A DNA stretch of 64,000 nucleotides, taken from assembly GCA_030268105.1 (NCBI GenBank), contig BSDZ01000014.1:201501-265500 (forward strand), given 5' to 3'. Each line of letters opens with the position of its first letter. Position 1 is the first letter of the stretch. This stretch comes from Volvox africanus (lineage: Eukaryota; Chlorophyta; Chlorophyceae; Chlamydomonadales; Volvocaceae). Positions 54,337 to 64,000 of the stretch are shown here, one piece after another. A program made the position numbers and the translations under genes. Under the pieces are notes generated by a model. The model was given only the letters and a program-made list of their open reading frames with translations, was not told where the DNA came from and ran no database searches.

Positions 54337-54758
54337 TGTTGTATATGGTACCCACGAAGGGTGGTATCAAAAGATACCGGTTGTTGTGCCAGAGCCCGAT
54401 TAAGTAGAGCCGCCGACTAGGTCGTACTTGAGAGACCATAAGGCCTCGAACCGGGCGTGACCTTCAGAAGTCACCACTACAACCGGTGATTCAGTGAACC
54501 AGGAACCAGATGTTCCACCATTTACCATTCAGGCGGTAAATGGCCCATTCCATACAGGTTATGGAGTAACCGACAGGTTCGGATGTTTCAGGAAATCGGT
54601 TAGTATTGGTCATCGACAGCCGAGACCAAATCCACAAATCGAATGCCAGATGGGAACATGAAACAGTTAATCTGATAATTAAATATATTATATCATAAAA
54701 TAATAAACAGATAATTATTATACTTAATGAATTACCAAAATGCATTAAGGATACAACA
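54337..54758 (-). repeat. Gypsy 3' LTR
   Basis: 422 bp, same length as 61058-61479. Contains an A/T-rich block (54690-54720) that may hold promoter or polyadenylation signals. Confidence 0.96.
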
Positions 54759-54827
54759 ATTGTTCCCCCTCTAGATGCAGCGTCCCCATGCATGAAACGA
54801 GAGCAGACAGGTTGAGGTAGGACAGCG

Positions 54828-57800
54828 TCAGAGAGGTCCGTCCTTAGACTGTGCCCGCAGCCTAGCTTCATCAAGCAGGGGTTTCATGTCAGGGGTGAAG
54901 TTACGTGCCGGTTCCCAGCTATTGTGCTCAGACGAATACCCAGACCACTTAACCAGGTACTCATGTACGTTACGCTTACGCCTGCCTTTGCCAACACGTC
55001 GTGCACGGTAATCCAGGATACGTTCGACAGCATACAGGGTCTGCTTACCCAATAACCAGGTAGAGGGATTAGCTTCCGTAACAGGAGGGATGCTATCGTT
55101 AGCCTCAGGCAGAGTACCCCGATATGGACGTACGAGAGATACATGAAATGTGGGATGAATGCGTAGGTCAGATGGGAGTTGTAACTCTACAGCCACCGAC
55201 CCTACCATGCGTACGACAGGATAAGGCCCCACAAAGCGCGGTAATAACTTGCGAGGCCCATCAGCCAGGGAACGAAGGTTCTTCGTGCTCAACATAACCA
55301 GCTGGCCCTTAGTGAACGTGACGTCCTTTTTGGACTTGTTATAATAGTCCATAGCCCGTTGCTGTGCAGCTTCCAGGCAAGCTTTAGCGTCAGTGAGACG
55401 GGACACGAAAGACTTAGCAAACGTTTTTGCAGCTGGAACATTTACGTCCAACTCCCGCCAAACAGGCAAAGCAGGGTTAAAACCGTAATTCAGGAAAAAC
55501 GGACTATTACCAACGGACCGGTTAGTAGCATTATTAATGGCAAACTCAGCAGCGGTTAGGTAGGTATCCCATGCAGTAGGGGTGCGTCCTGCAAAGTTAC
55601 GGAGCATATCACCCAGGACACGGTTAACACGCTCTGTTTGCCCATCAGATTGGGGGTGGTAGGCGGTGGACAGGTTCACCCGCATTCCTACCAGAGTCCC
55701 CAGGGCGCCCCAAAACTTACTTGCAAATTGAGTGCCGCGGTCAGATACCACGGACTTGGGGACCCCATGCAAACGTACCACATTGTCGAAAAATAGACGG
55801 GCCGTTTGCTCAGCTGTGCAGGATGATGTCGTGGGGGCCAGGTGGACCATCTTGGTGAAACGGTCGACCAGGACCAGCACGGCATCGTATCCTCCCTCAG
55901 TTTTGGGCAGCGCAACAATAAAGTCCATAGAGACGCTTTCCCACGGAGCGTCAGGAATAGGAAGAGGTTGGAGATGCCCATGTGCTTTACCAGACTGGGC
56001 CTTATTGCGCTGGCACAGGTCGCAACAGAGGACATAATTTTCGGTGTCCTTAGCCATGCGGGGCCACCAGAATTGACGCCGCAAAAGCTCTAGTAACCGC
56101 GTGCAGCCAGGATGCCCAGCAAGAGGGCCGTCATGAAAACGTGAGAGAAGTTCACGACGTAATGAATCGTCGTTAGGTACGACAATCTGACGGTGGGATC
56201 CTTCCGATCGGATCCATAAGCCATGCTCCTGTACCAAGTGCCCCGTGTTGTTGTGAATTGTGAACCACGGGTCGGCTGCATAAGCCTGTTTCAAGCGCTT
56301 GGTAAAATCGGAGGGCACGAAGTTAGGTTTTGCCTGAGACCTACTCCATGTGCTTACCGCCAGAATGGCTGCATGCAGTGAGGGGTGCCTACTGAGAGCA
56401 TCAGCTATGTTAAGTGAGCCGCTCAGGTACTCCCAATCAAAGTTAAACCGTGCCAGGTATTCCATCCAGCGGGCCTGGCGTCGGTTAAGGGAGGGCACAC
56501 CTTGCAGAAACGTAAGGGGTTTGTGATCAGTCTTGAGGGCAAAAGGCCGGCCCTCAAGGTAACATCGCCATTCCTTCAAGGCATGTAGGACCGCCAGAAA
56601 TTCCTGTTCCCCAGTGGTATAACGGGTTTCAGCCCCCGAAAACTTCTTACTCGTGTATGCAATGGGGCGTCCCTGCTGCAACAGAACTGCCCCCGTCCCA
56701 TGTATAGATGCATCAGTTATGACCTCTACACGGAACGGCAATGAGTAGTCAGGGAAGTGCAGGATAATATCATCAGAGATAGCACGCTTCAAAGCATCAA
56801 AAGCTTCTTGGCATGCGGGGGTCCAGGCCTCAGGTGAAGAGAAGACTCCCTTACGTGTGAGGTTTGTTAGCGGTGCAGCAATGACTGAGTAGCGCTCTAT
56901 GAACTTACGAAAGTAGTTGGTCAGGCCCAAAAACTTACGCAGTTCCTGAAGGTTGGAGGGCACTGGCCAATCCCGAACAACAGCAGTTTTCCGGGGGTCC
57001 ATCCGTATGCCACCCTGAGACACTATATGCCCCAGATACTCCACCTGTGGTTGTGCCCAGTGGCACTTAGAACGCTTAGCATACAGCTGCTCACGCCGCA
57101 GAACCTCAAAGACCAGGCGGAGGTGTTGTATGTGCTCCTCACGGGTCTTTGAAAACACCAGGATATCGTCCAGATAACAGATGACGAATTTGTCGATGTA
57201 TGGCCTGAAGATGTGGTCCATGACGGCTTGGAACGTTGCAGGGGCGTTCGTCAGTCCGAAACTAAGGACGGTATATTCAAAATGGCCAAACGGCGTACGG
57301 AAAGCCGTTTTAGGGATGTCAGATTCTGCTATACGAATCTGATTATACCCCTGCTGGAGGTCAATAGAGCTAAAGAATGCAGAATCTTTTAGCTTATCCA
57401 GCAGATCATCGACACGTGGGAGGGGGTAACGGTTCTTAACTGTTGCGGCATTTAACCCCCTATAGTCAATGCACATTCTCAGAGTCCCATCCTTCTTTCC
57501 CACAAACAGAATAGGGGCGGAGTATGGGGATGTGCTTGGCCGTATCATACCTTTTTTCAGCAGCTCAGTAACCTGTCGTTTGACCTCGTCCAGCTCCAAG
57601 GGGCTTAGCCGATACATGGGGCGGGAAACGGGTACTGCACCAGGCACCAAAGGTATGGTGTGATCCACAGGCCGCATTGGAGGCTTACCAGGGACCTCCT
57701 GGAATATATCTGCATATTCCTGTAACAGGGCCTCAAGCTCAGGGTCAGTGGCATCAGCTGGGATAGAAGTTGCATTCAGGTACAACTTGGGCCGTACTAG

Positions 57801-58850
57801 TAAAGCATGGGCCCCCTTGCGAATCATGCGAACTGCTGCTTTTCTGCCAACAACTTCAGGTTCAGTGTGCTGACAGATAGCAGTGGTTGCATAATTAAAG
57901 CAAGGCGCAGGTGTCATCTGATCTGGTGGCTGTCCGGCAGTAGTAAAGGGTACCTTGCAGGCTAGATTCCCCTTGCGCAGGCGCAAAGATTTAGACTCAT
58001 AGTCAAGGACAGCCCCATACTGTGCTAGCGTGGAAGAACCCAAGATATACGTGGCAGCGTCAGTTAGCTCAGGCAACACGTATGGGCGGACATTTAACCT
58101 TAAAGGACCTGCAGATAGACGAAGATTAACCTGCCCCAAGATAGCCTGCTTACCCCCATCAGCAAGGGTAACTTCTGACCAGGAGCATGGGCTAGGTTTC
58201 AGGCCAAGCTGCGTAACCACTGATGCCGAAATGAAATCATCACTGGCTCCAGAGTCGGCTAGGGCGGTGAACGTACGACCTGCCGTACTTACGGTGATCA
58301 GAGGTACGCCAGCACCTATCAGGGCAGCAGCTTTAGGCAAGCAGAGAACTGAAATACAGGGTTCAGTCTCAGGCAAGCCCTCCTGAACCGGTTTAGGAGC
58401 AGCAAACCAGACGTCAACAGAGTATGGGCTTCCAGGGAGCTGAACGACCTCACCTGCCATATCAAGGCTATGGAAAAGAGCCGTCCCTGGATTAAACCTT
58501 AAGACCCGTTGCATTCCCGACAGAAAAGAAGGGTTGCGTCGGGACACATACTCAGGCAGCAAGATGCATGCTGAGGTATCAGGGTGTTGACGTTTGCATG
58601 CCCTAAAGTGAGCTAATTGCTTCTGTAGCTCGCAGAGTGAAGAGGGAGTGAACAAGATAGTATGCCCACCCAAGTTAGCGGAGGATAGGGGGCGACCTTG
58701 AGGCTCAAACAGATTACAAAAGCCATCAAAGCCGGCACGGATAGTTCGTGCATCAAAAGAAGAACGTCTCCCTATCACCTGCTCCACTTGGTTTAAAACA
58801 GAGGGCAAAAGAGCCCGTACTGCACGGCACTTTGCTACCATCTGGCCCAC
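54828..58850 (-). CDS. Gypsy pol: protease, RT, RNase H, integrase, chromodomain
   Basis: 1340-codon intact polyprotein. Aspartic protease DSGA in FTALADSGASDDF (residue about 198). Reverse transcriptase with SSIDLQQGYNQIRI and the catalytic YLDD (about 559). RNase H with ALKTDHKPL. Integrase zinc finger HDGPLAGHPG ... CCDLCQRNK (about 910-945) and catalytic core with DRFTKMVHL (about 997), VSDRGTQFAS (about 1038) and YHPQSDGQTERVN (about 1065). C-terminal chromodomain YAVERILDYRARR ... HEYLVKWSGYSSEHNSWEP (about 1270-1327), which defines chromoviruses and in known cases directs integration to modified chromatin. PR-RT-RH-INT order is Ty3/gypsy. ATG 58850 lies 49 bp downstream of the gag stop; how it is translated is not evident. 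Confidence 0.97.
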   Translation of the reverse strand: MGQMVAKCRAVRALLPSVLNQVEQVIGRRSSFDARTIRAGFDGFCNLFEPQGRPLSSANLGGHTILFTPSSLCELQKQLAHFRACKRQHPDTSACILLPEYVSRRNPSFLSGMQRVLRFNPGTALFHSLDMAGEVVQLPGSPYSVDVWFAAPKPVQEGLPETEPCISVLCLPKAAALIGAGVPLITVSTAGRTFTALADSGASDDFISASVVTQLGLKPSPCSWSEVTLADGGKQAILGQVNLRLSAGPLRLNVRPYVLPELTDAATYILGSSTLAQYGAVLDYESKSLRLRKGNLACKVPFTTAGQPPDQMTPAPCFNYATTAICQHTEPEVVGRKAAVRMIRKGAHALLVRPKLYLNATSIPADATDPELEALLQEYADIFQEVPGKPPMRPVDHTIPLVPGAVPVSRPMYRLSPLELDEVKRQVTELLKKGMIRPSTSPYSAPILFVGKKDGTLRMCIDYRGLNAATVKNRYPLPRVDDLLDKLKDSAFFSSIDLQQGYNQIRIAESDIPKTAFRTPFGHFEYTVLSFGLTNAPATFQAVMDHIFRPYIDKFVICYLDDILVFSKTREEHIQHLRLVFEVLRREQLYAKRSKCHWAQPQVEYLGHIVSQGGIRMDPRKTAVVRDWPVPSNLQELRKFLGLTNYFRKFIERYSVIAAPLTNLTRKGVFSSPEAWTPACQEAFDALKRAISDDIILHFPDYSLPFRVEVITDASIHGTGAVLLQQGRPIAYTSKKFSGAETRYTTGEQEFLAVLHALKEWRCYLEGRPFALKTDHKPLTFLQGVPSLNRRQARWMEYLARFNFDWEYLSGSLNIADALSRHPSLHAAILAVSTWSRSQAKPNFVPSDFTKRLKQAYAADPWFTIHNNTGHLVQEHGLWIRSEGSHRQIVVPNDDSLRRELLSRFHDGPLAGHPGCTRLLELLRRQFWWPRMAKDTENYVLCCDLCQRNKAQSGKAHGHLQPLPIPDAPWESVSMDFIVALPKTEGGYDAVLVLVDRFTKMVHLAPTTSSCTAEQTARLFFDNVVRLHGVPKSVVSDRGTQFASKFWGALGTLVGMRVNLSTAYHPQSDGQTERVNRVLGDMLRNFAGRTPTAWDTYLTAAEFAINNATNRSVGNSPFFLNYGFNPALPVWRELDVNVPAAKTFAKSFVSRLTDAKACLEAAQQRAMDYYNKSKKDVTFTKGQLVMLSTKNLRSLADGPRKLLPRFVGPYPVVRMVGSVAVELQLPSDLRIHPTFHVSLVRPYRGTLPEANDSIPPVTEANPSTWLLGKQTLYAVERILDYRARRVGKGRRKRNVHEYLVKWSGYSSEHNSWEPARNFTPDMKPLLDEARLRAQSKDGPL

Positions 58851-58898
58851 AACAACGACCCCAGGTGGTGATCCCTCTATACCAGCCTGGGCAAGTTC

Positions 58899-60936
58899 CT
58901 AGTGGTCCTTACCCTTATTTTTCTCCGCCCCCAGCATTGGGCAGGAGTCGACCCTATGTTGGTCGGAACCGCAACGGAGGCACATCCCATGTTGTTTACG
59001 AAAATGGAACTCCCGTCTAGTACATTTGAATGTGGTTAGATACTCCGCCAGGTTCTGCTTAGGCCCCTTCTTCTGCACGTGGCCCCCTTTTGGGGCCAAG
59101 GGGAGGCCCTGCTGTCCGCCGCCCCTCTTAGACTTACCGGCGCCCTTAACCTGCCGCAGCTGATCCTCGTGCCCGGTGATGCCTGGACGAACGGATGCAG
59201 CCCGCGGTTTTTTGGTCGGGGGCGCCGGGGTCTCCTCGTCAGGGTCGTCGCAGGCCATGTCCTGTACCGACAGCATGTTCATTTTGGGACGGGCCAGTTT
59301 GTCAGATTCCCGTCGGGCCAGTAACCTAAGTTCAGCTCCCAGGGAGAACTGAACCAAGTCTGTATATGACTTAAAGGTTTTACCCGACAGGTCAGTTGCA
59401 CAGTCCCCACTAAGGTCGGATGAGAGGCCCTGCTGAAACCAAAACACACGCTCACTATCAGACAGGTCCGCAATGGGTGTGACAAGAGCCTCAAAGCGGC
59501 TCTGATAGGCAGAGACAGTTTCTCCAGGGCGCATGCGGTATTTGCCAGCATTTAATTTCAGGCGTGCCTCAGTGTCACGTGACTGGACATGGGGTGCAAA
59601 ACGGACAAGCAGTGCTTCTAGCAGTTCCTCAGATGTATAGGAATCCCTTGCGTTAGTCCATTGATCGTGCCATAATCTTGCCGCGCCTTCAAAGGCAGTG
59701 GCCAAGAAAAGACGGCCCGTAGAGTCCTGTTGACCCCCACGGGCTGTGGCAAAGTAGTTCCTAACATTACGGACAAAGGCCCGTGTTAGAGGCGCAGCAA
59801 CTCGTCCTAAATCAGAAAGCTTAACATCCATAGGGATATTCAGCTTAGGCACTGCGATCACTATTTTTATCACCTCGTCCTCATGTCCAGTATGAGGAGG
59901 CCCAGGTGGCCTGGAAGAGGTGCCCGCAACAGCAGCACAAGTTGTTGCGGCAGCAGCGGGAGCCATCCCAGGAATATCCACGGCACCAGGTGTCAAATGG
60001 TTTGACACTACAGCAGGGCCATGAACATAAAAAGGGGATGGGGCATAAATAGGTGATGTAGGTGCCTCAGGGGATGCTGTGCCGCCTTGCCTGGGAATAG
60101 GTGAAGGCTGGTTCGGAAGGTCGATACCACCTGCCACAGCAGCATTTGGTGGCTGTGTCAACCTAGAGAGCCATTCCCACCTATTCGCTTGGCTAGCATT
60201 AGCAGCAATCCGGCCAACAAACTGAAAGGTGTTGGCAGCAAGAGCCGAGACAGCATTCGCTAAGTTCGAGGCTTGCATATTGTATGCCTGAAAGCCTAAC
60301 AGATCGAACTGTGAGTGACTGTTCTGGCGAAAGGCAAAGCAAAGGCAAGGACCAGGGCCTACCCAACGCTTGGATGCCTTCGATGAACTTCAAAAATTTT
60401 GAAGTCCGCGCGTGAAGTTGATTTGTGATGGATCGGAGTGACTGGGCAGAAGTGCCGCTCCGACAGGTCTGAGGTGTTGACACTGCAGAAGCACTCACGG
60501 CGGTTGGAACAAACACAATACCTTTCAAGTAATAGAGATATATATGTATTAGTGAAAGCCGAAGTGAATTCACGAAGTCGACTCCTCGTTGGATTCGATG
60601 CGAAGGTACTATCGAACCCGCAACTACAGGGATTCCTCAGCAAAACTGCAATACAAGTTCTAGATAGAAAGCAGTGTTGCAGGAAGATATTACCTAACAG
60701 AGAAGGCAGAATTGTCTAGGTCGCGAGCCACGTTGACCGCGACTAACTTAGAGATTGACTTTAACAGAAAGCACAGCCAAACTCACAGAGAGCAGGTTCT
60801 AAGTGTCACTAGACTAATTTCGTGAATATTACAGACCGGTGGTAGCCGCAGCGAAAATGGCGGCGCTCAGCTCCTCAGGCAATGTCTCCATGTCCAGAGG
60901 GATGTCGGCAGGAGGAAGATCGTGGTCAATGTCCAT
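58899..60936 (-). CDS. Gypsy gag, candidate two-exon gene
   Basis: The main exon (60295-58899) encodes the capsid region (TRAFVRNVRNYFATARGG, AARLWHDQWTNARDSYTSEE, PGETVSAYQSRFEALVTPIA, WFQQGLSSDL) and one CCHC knuckle (CLRCGSDQHRVDSC). Its first in-frame ATG is 60278. Upstream, ATG 60936 opens a 33-codon frame (DLPPADIPLDMETLPEEL...) ending at a donor ACCACCG|GTCTG at 60837. An acceptor GATCTGTTAG|GC at 60295 matches its phase 1, giving a 541-bp intron. The short exon 1 and the phase match are seen; splicing itself is inferred. Without it, gag would start at 60278 after a ~780-bp leader. Confidence 0.85.
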
Positions 60937-61057
60937 TTATAAAAGGGCAGCTTGAGTGGCTTGAGCAGTTACCACAGAAAGACTTGAGAAGGCTTGAAAA
61001 GATTTCAGCGGAAGACTTGACGAGACGTCCCAGGGAGGAACAGTCTCGATACCAGCT

Positions 61058-61479
61058 TGTTGTATATGGTACCCACGAAGGGTGGTATCAAAAGATACCG
61101 ATTGTTGTGCCAGAGCCCGATTAAGTAGAGCCGCCGACTAGGTCGTACTTGAGAGACCATAAGGCCTCGAACCGGGTGTGACCTTCAGAAGTCACCACTA
61201 CAACCGGTGATTCAGTGAACCAGGAACCAGATGTTCCACCATTTACCATTCAGGCGGTAAATGGCCCATTCCATACAGGTTATGGAGTAACCGACAGGTT
61301 CGGATGTTTCAGGAAATCGGTTAGTATTGGTCATCGACAGCCGAGACCAAATCCACAAATCGAATGCCAGATGGGAACATGAAACAGTTAATCTGATAAT
61401 TAAATATATTATATCATAAAATAATAAACAGATAATTATTATACTTAATGAATTACCAAAATGCATTAAGGATACAACA
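61058..61479 (-). repeat. Gypsy 5' LTR
   Basis: 422 bp, about 99.5 percent identical to 54337-54758 by eye. On the minus strand it is followed by AGC and the TGGTATCGAGACTG candidate primer-binding site (61054-61041). Confidence 0.96.
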
Positions 61480-64000
61480 TCGCCCTCTATCACTCTCTCA
61501 CTAATCATGTGATGCTGTACATCAATATGCTTAGACCGTGATGAGGTAATGGGGTTGTTGCCTAGGTCTAAGGCCCCTTGTGAGTCTATGTTGATTCTGA
61601 TTCCGTCGGAGTCCGCCTTTAGGTCCCCGCATAGCTTATTCAGCCAAAGGACTTCCCTGACGGCGCTGGAAAGGGCCTGGTATTCAGCCTCCACGGACGA
61701 CGCTGCCACAGTGCGCTGCAACTGACTGCTCCAGCTGATTGCGGTACCATTAACGTGAAATACGTACCCAGTCGTGGATCGCCTTGAGTTAGTGTCTCCT
61801 GCCCAGTCCGAATCGCAATATCCATCGATGATCTCCTTGCCCTCCCGCCGGAACTGTAGGCCCAGGTTGCGCGTGCCCGCCATGTAGTGAATCTCACGAC
61901 GCATCCTCCAACAGCTCGGTGTCTTTGTCCAGGTGAAGTTTTGCGCCCACAGCTATGGGGATGGCTCTGGGTTTAACCTCGCTCATGCCATGCTTATGCA
62001 GGATGCGTTCCACATAGCTGGATTGTGATAACGTGATCTCTCCATTGGGCTGCCGTCGAACTTCCATGCCCAGAAATACCTCAATGCGGCCAAGATCTAT
62101 TCCCTTGGATAGTTTGCTGATTTCTGCCTTGAGATTTCGGATCAGCTCGGGGTCTTTAGCCGCAATGCACATGTCGTCCACGTGGACCAGCACGAACACG
62201 TCTCCTTTGTTGTTGTTTGCTCTCAAGAACATCGCTTGGTCGGATTTGGAGGTGGTGAGTCCGATTTCAGCGAATTTGGTGCACAGTTTGTCGTACCAGC
62301 AGCGGGATGCTTGGCGGAGGCCATATATCGACTTGAGCAGACGGCAGGCAGCTCCTGGGGTCGCCAGGTCGTATCCTGGTGGTGGTTTCATCCAGATTTC
62401 TTCTTTGAGGTTGCCGTTCAAAAATGCCATGGAGACATCTAGTTGGTGTACATCGAAGTCCCTTGCGGCGGCGATGGCTAGGATGGCCCGGAATGATGAG
62501 CCTCGTGATGTAGGTGCAAACAGTTCTCCAAAATCCATCCCCTCGCGTTGTGTGAAGCCCTTCGCAACCAGACGCGCCTTGTATTGGTCGATTGAGCCAT
62601 CAGGGCATGTCTTGACTTTGTAGACCCAGCGGCAGGGTAGGACGTTTGTGCCAGGTGGTGGGATGCGAATTTCCCATGTGCCGTTGGTCATGTGGGCAAT
62701 TATCTCGTCGTTCATCGCTTGTTGCCACTTGATGCGGTGAGGGCCTCTGATCGCATCATGGTGAGATTTGGGTTCTTGTATTCTGGCGGCCATGTTGATA
62801 CGCGCTGCCACCGATCTTTGAGTGCGCCACCACTCACATGGGCGCTTTCGCACGCGGATGGGGTAGCGGTTGGCTAACCTCGTGTTGTCCTCATCCATGT
62901 CTTCTTCTGTTGCCATGTCTTCAATGTCGGAGTCGTCGGTGTCCTCAGGTTGTATTGGGTCTTGCCTTGGTTGGCTTCCCGATGGGCCCGCTCCATCGTT
63001 GACGGCTCCTGTTCCCGCTGTATTTGGATAGCTTGGCGCTGTGCGTGTTACGGGAGGTGGTGGTTGAGGTGGATTTGGCTCGTGGCCATCGCCATTGTGC
63101 GCATTGGTGGACATAGGGACAGCTCTCGGTCGTGGCTCTGGGTCGTCCATGTCGGAATCGGAGTCAGTTTCAGCATTGTCACGGTTGTCGTCCGAGGGTT
63201 TGTATGGTTCGTGCGTGGCCTGTTGTTCATCGAATACAACATCGCTGTGTCTTGATACTGACCGGTCCGGGAATAATATCCGGTAGCTGCCCCCATCACC
63301 ATATCCCACCATTATACCTCGACGACTCACGGGATCCAGTTTGTTGCGCTTTGCCTTGGGCACGTGGACATAAGCCGTGCAGCCAAAAACGCGCAAATGA
63401 TCGACCTCTGGAACCTTTCCAGTGAAGAGCTCGTACGGGGTACGGGAGATACCATCTGCTGGGGATATATTGCGTAGGTAGTTGGCTGTGGCTGCCGCCT
63501 CAGCCCACATTTTTGAGGGAGTTTGGATTCCAGCAATAGGGCGCGCATCTTTTCCAGCAGGGTCCGGTTTAACCGCTCTGCAGCGCCATTTTGTTCAGGG
63601 GTTGGCCCATGCCTGATCCCTCTGGAAGCAAAGAAGGCTTGCAGTTGGGAATTGACGAATTCTCCTCCTCTGTCAGACCGCATCTCCCACGTCTTATGTC
63701 CACACATGTTCTCCAGCTGATTTATCATCGTTACCAGCTTGTCCTTAACCGCCTCCTTGGTGTTGGTGAATGCAACTGCTGAAAATTTTGTGCAGTCATC
63801 CATCAGGACAGTCATGTACCGTGACCCATTTGGGGTGTTGTCCGGCATGGGGCCGCAGACGTCCACATGGATGAGCTCTATTGGTCTATCAGATTTGTGC
63901 CCCGTGGATTTGTGGGTTCCGCGCGTTTGCCGTGATAAAACACAAGTCTCGCACTTGGCGGGGGTGACCTTCTGTTGTGGTACATCGTCGACGCCTATCA
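61480..64000 (-). pseudogene. Copia B2 pol (RNase H, RT, integrase), runs off the window
   Basis: Begins at the right TCGCC. RNase H (61904-61480): [20 protein letters not shown] and [21 protein letters not shown] and linker (63510-61894): LVAKGFTQREGMDFGELFAP, VLVHVDDMCIA. Integrase (64000 to about 63327): CETCVLSRQTRG zinc finger, IHVDVCGPMPD, RSDRGGEF, PEQNGAAERLNR. Damage: about 140 bp missing between DTELLED and the RNase H start (near 61905), a one-T deletion near 63512 shifting frame, and a 12-bp deletion near 63601 that B1 lacks. Upstream gag and the 5' LTR lie beyond the window. Confidence 0.92.

Larger units (their letters stand above)
54337..61479 (-). mobile_element. Complete Ty3/gypsy chromovirus LTR retrotransposon
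   Basis: 7143 bp with 422-bp LTRs at 54337-54758 and 61058-61479, both TGTTG...CAACA. By eye they differ at two positions (ATACCG(G/A)TTG and GGG(C/T)GTGAC). It is flanked by TCGCC on both sides (54332-54336 and 61480-61484). Order on the minus strand: 5' LTR, TGG-starting primer-binding site (TGGTATCGAGAC, after a 3-bp gap), leader exon, gag, pol (PR-RT-RH-INT-chromodomain), polypurine tract (AGAGGGGGAACA), 3' LTR. Both main ORFs are open. Near-identical LTRs imply recent insertion. Confidence 0.97.

Noticed and set aside
60882..61124. Plus-strand 80-codon ORF at the gypsy 5' LTR
   Set aside because: It overlaps LTR, primer-binding site and the candidate leader exon in antisense; no motif.

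Overview
The window reads as nuclear DNA of a eukaryotic green alga, probably a chlorophyte of trebouxiophyte type. The evidence is: genes cut by many short GT-AG introns (about 45-540 bp); a green-algal-type 5.8S rRNA fragment near 49.9 kb; a TTTAGGG-type telo-box upstream of one gene; and algal-type retrotransposons. There are no operons or bacterial features. Species cannot be named from the sequence alone.

Layout. 0.3-3.2 kb (-): a multi-exon coiled-coil protein with two hydrophobic segments; every intron I can place is phase 0. 3.2-8.5 kb: non-coding, with duplicated repeat blocks and a nested hairpin. 8.5-9.7 kb (-): UNC50, rebuilt from seven exons with consistent phases. 10-10.6 kb: an unrecognised gene. 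12-13.2 kb: a decayed PIF/Harbinger transposase. 13.5-15.1 kb: unresolved exons and a lone pyruvate-kinase-like exon. 16.5-18.3 kb: a small tyrosine-recombinase element with split direct repeats, next to another transposase remnant. 19.7-26.2 kb (-): a Ty1/copia element (Copia A) with a very large, GC-rich gag. 26.2-30.8 kb: low complexity and transposon scraps. 30.8-32.7 kb (-): ATP sulfurylase, seven exons. 37.2-38.6 kb (-): an unrecognised five-exon gene whose first intron is a 30-bp minisatellite that repeats the 5' splice site. 39.5-39.9 kb: a perfect hairpin and a solo copy of the tyrosine-recombinase element terminus. 43.9-46.8 kb (-): exons of one or two unrecognised genes, the last resembling KDZ transposase C-termini.

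47.7-64 kb is a retrotransposon nest. A decayed gypsy integrase fragment (+) abuts a Copia B copy (B1, -). B1 carries an insert holding a 5.8S rRNA fragment and also a 3' fragment of a third family (Copia C). A second Copia B copy (B2) runs off the window end and is interrupted by a complete, very young Ty3/gypsy chromovirus (54337-61479). That element has 422-bp LTRs differing at about two positions and a TCGCC target duplication; the pre-insertion sequence is visible in B1.

The cellular genes (UNC50, ATP sulfurylase and the hypotheticals) are unrelated in function; the window is gene-poor and shaped by several classes of mobile element. Exon models were built by eye from splice sites, reading frame and recalled family motifs; no alignment was run.
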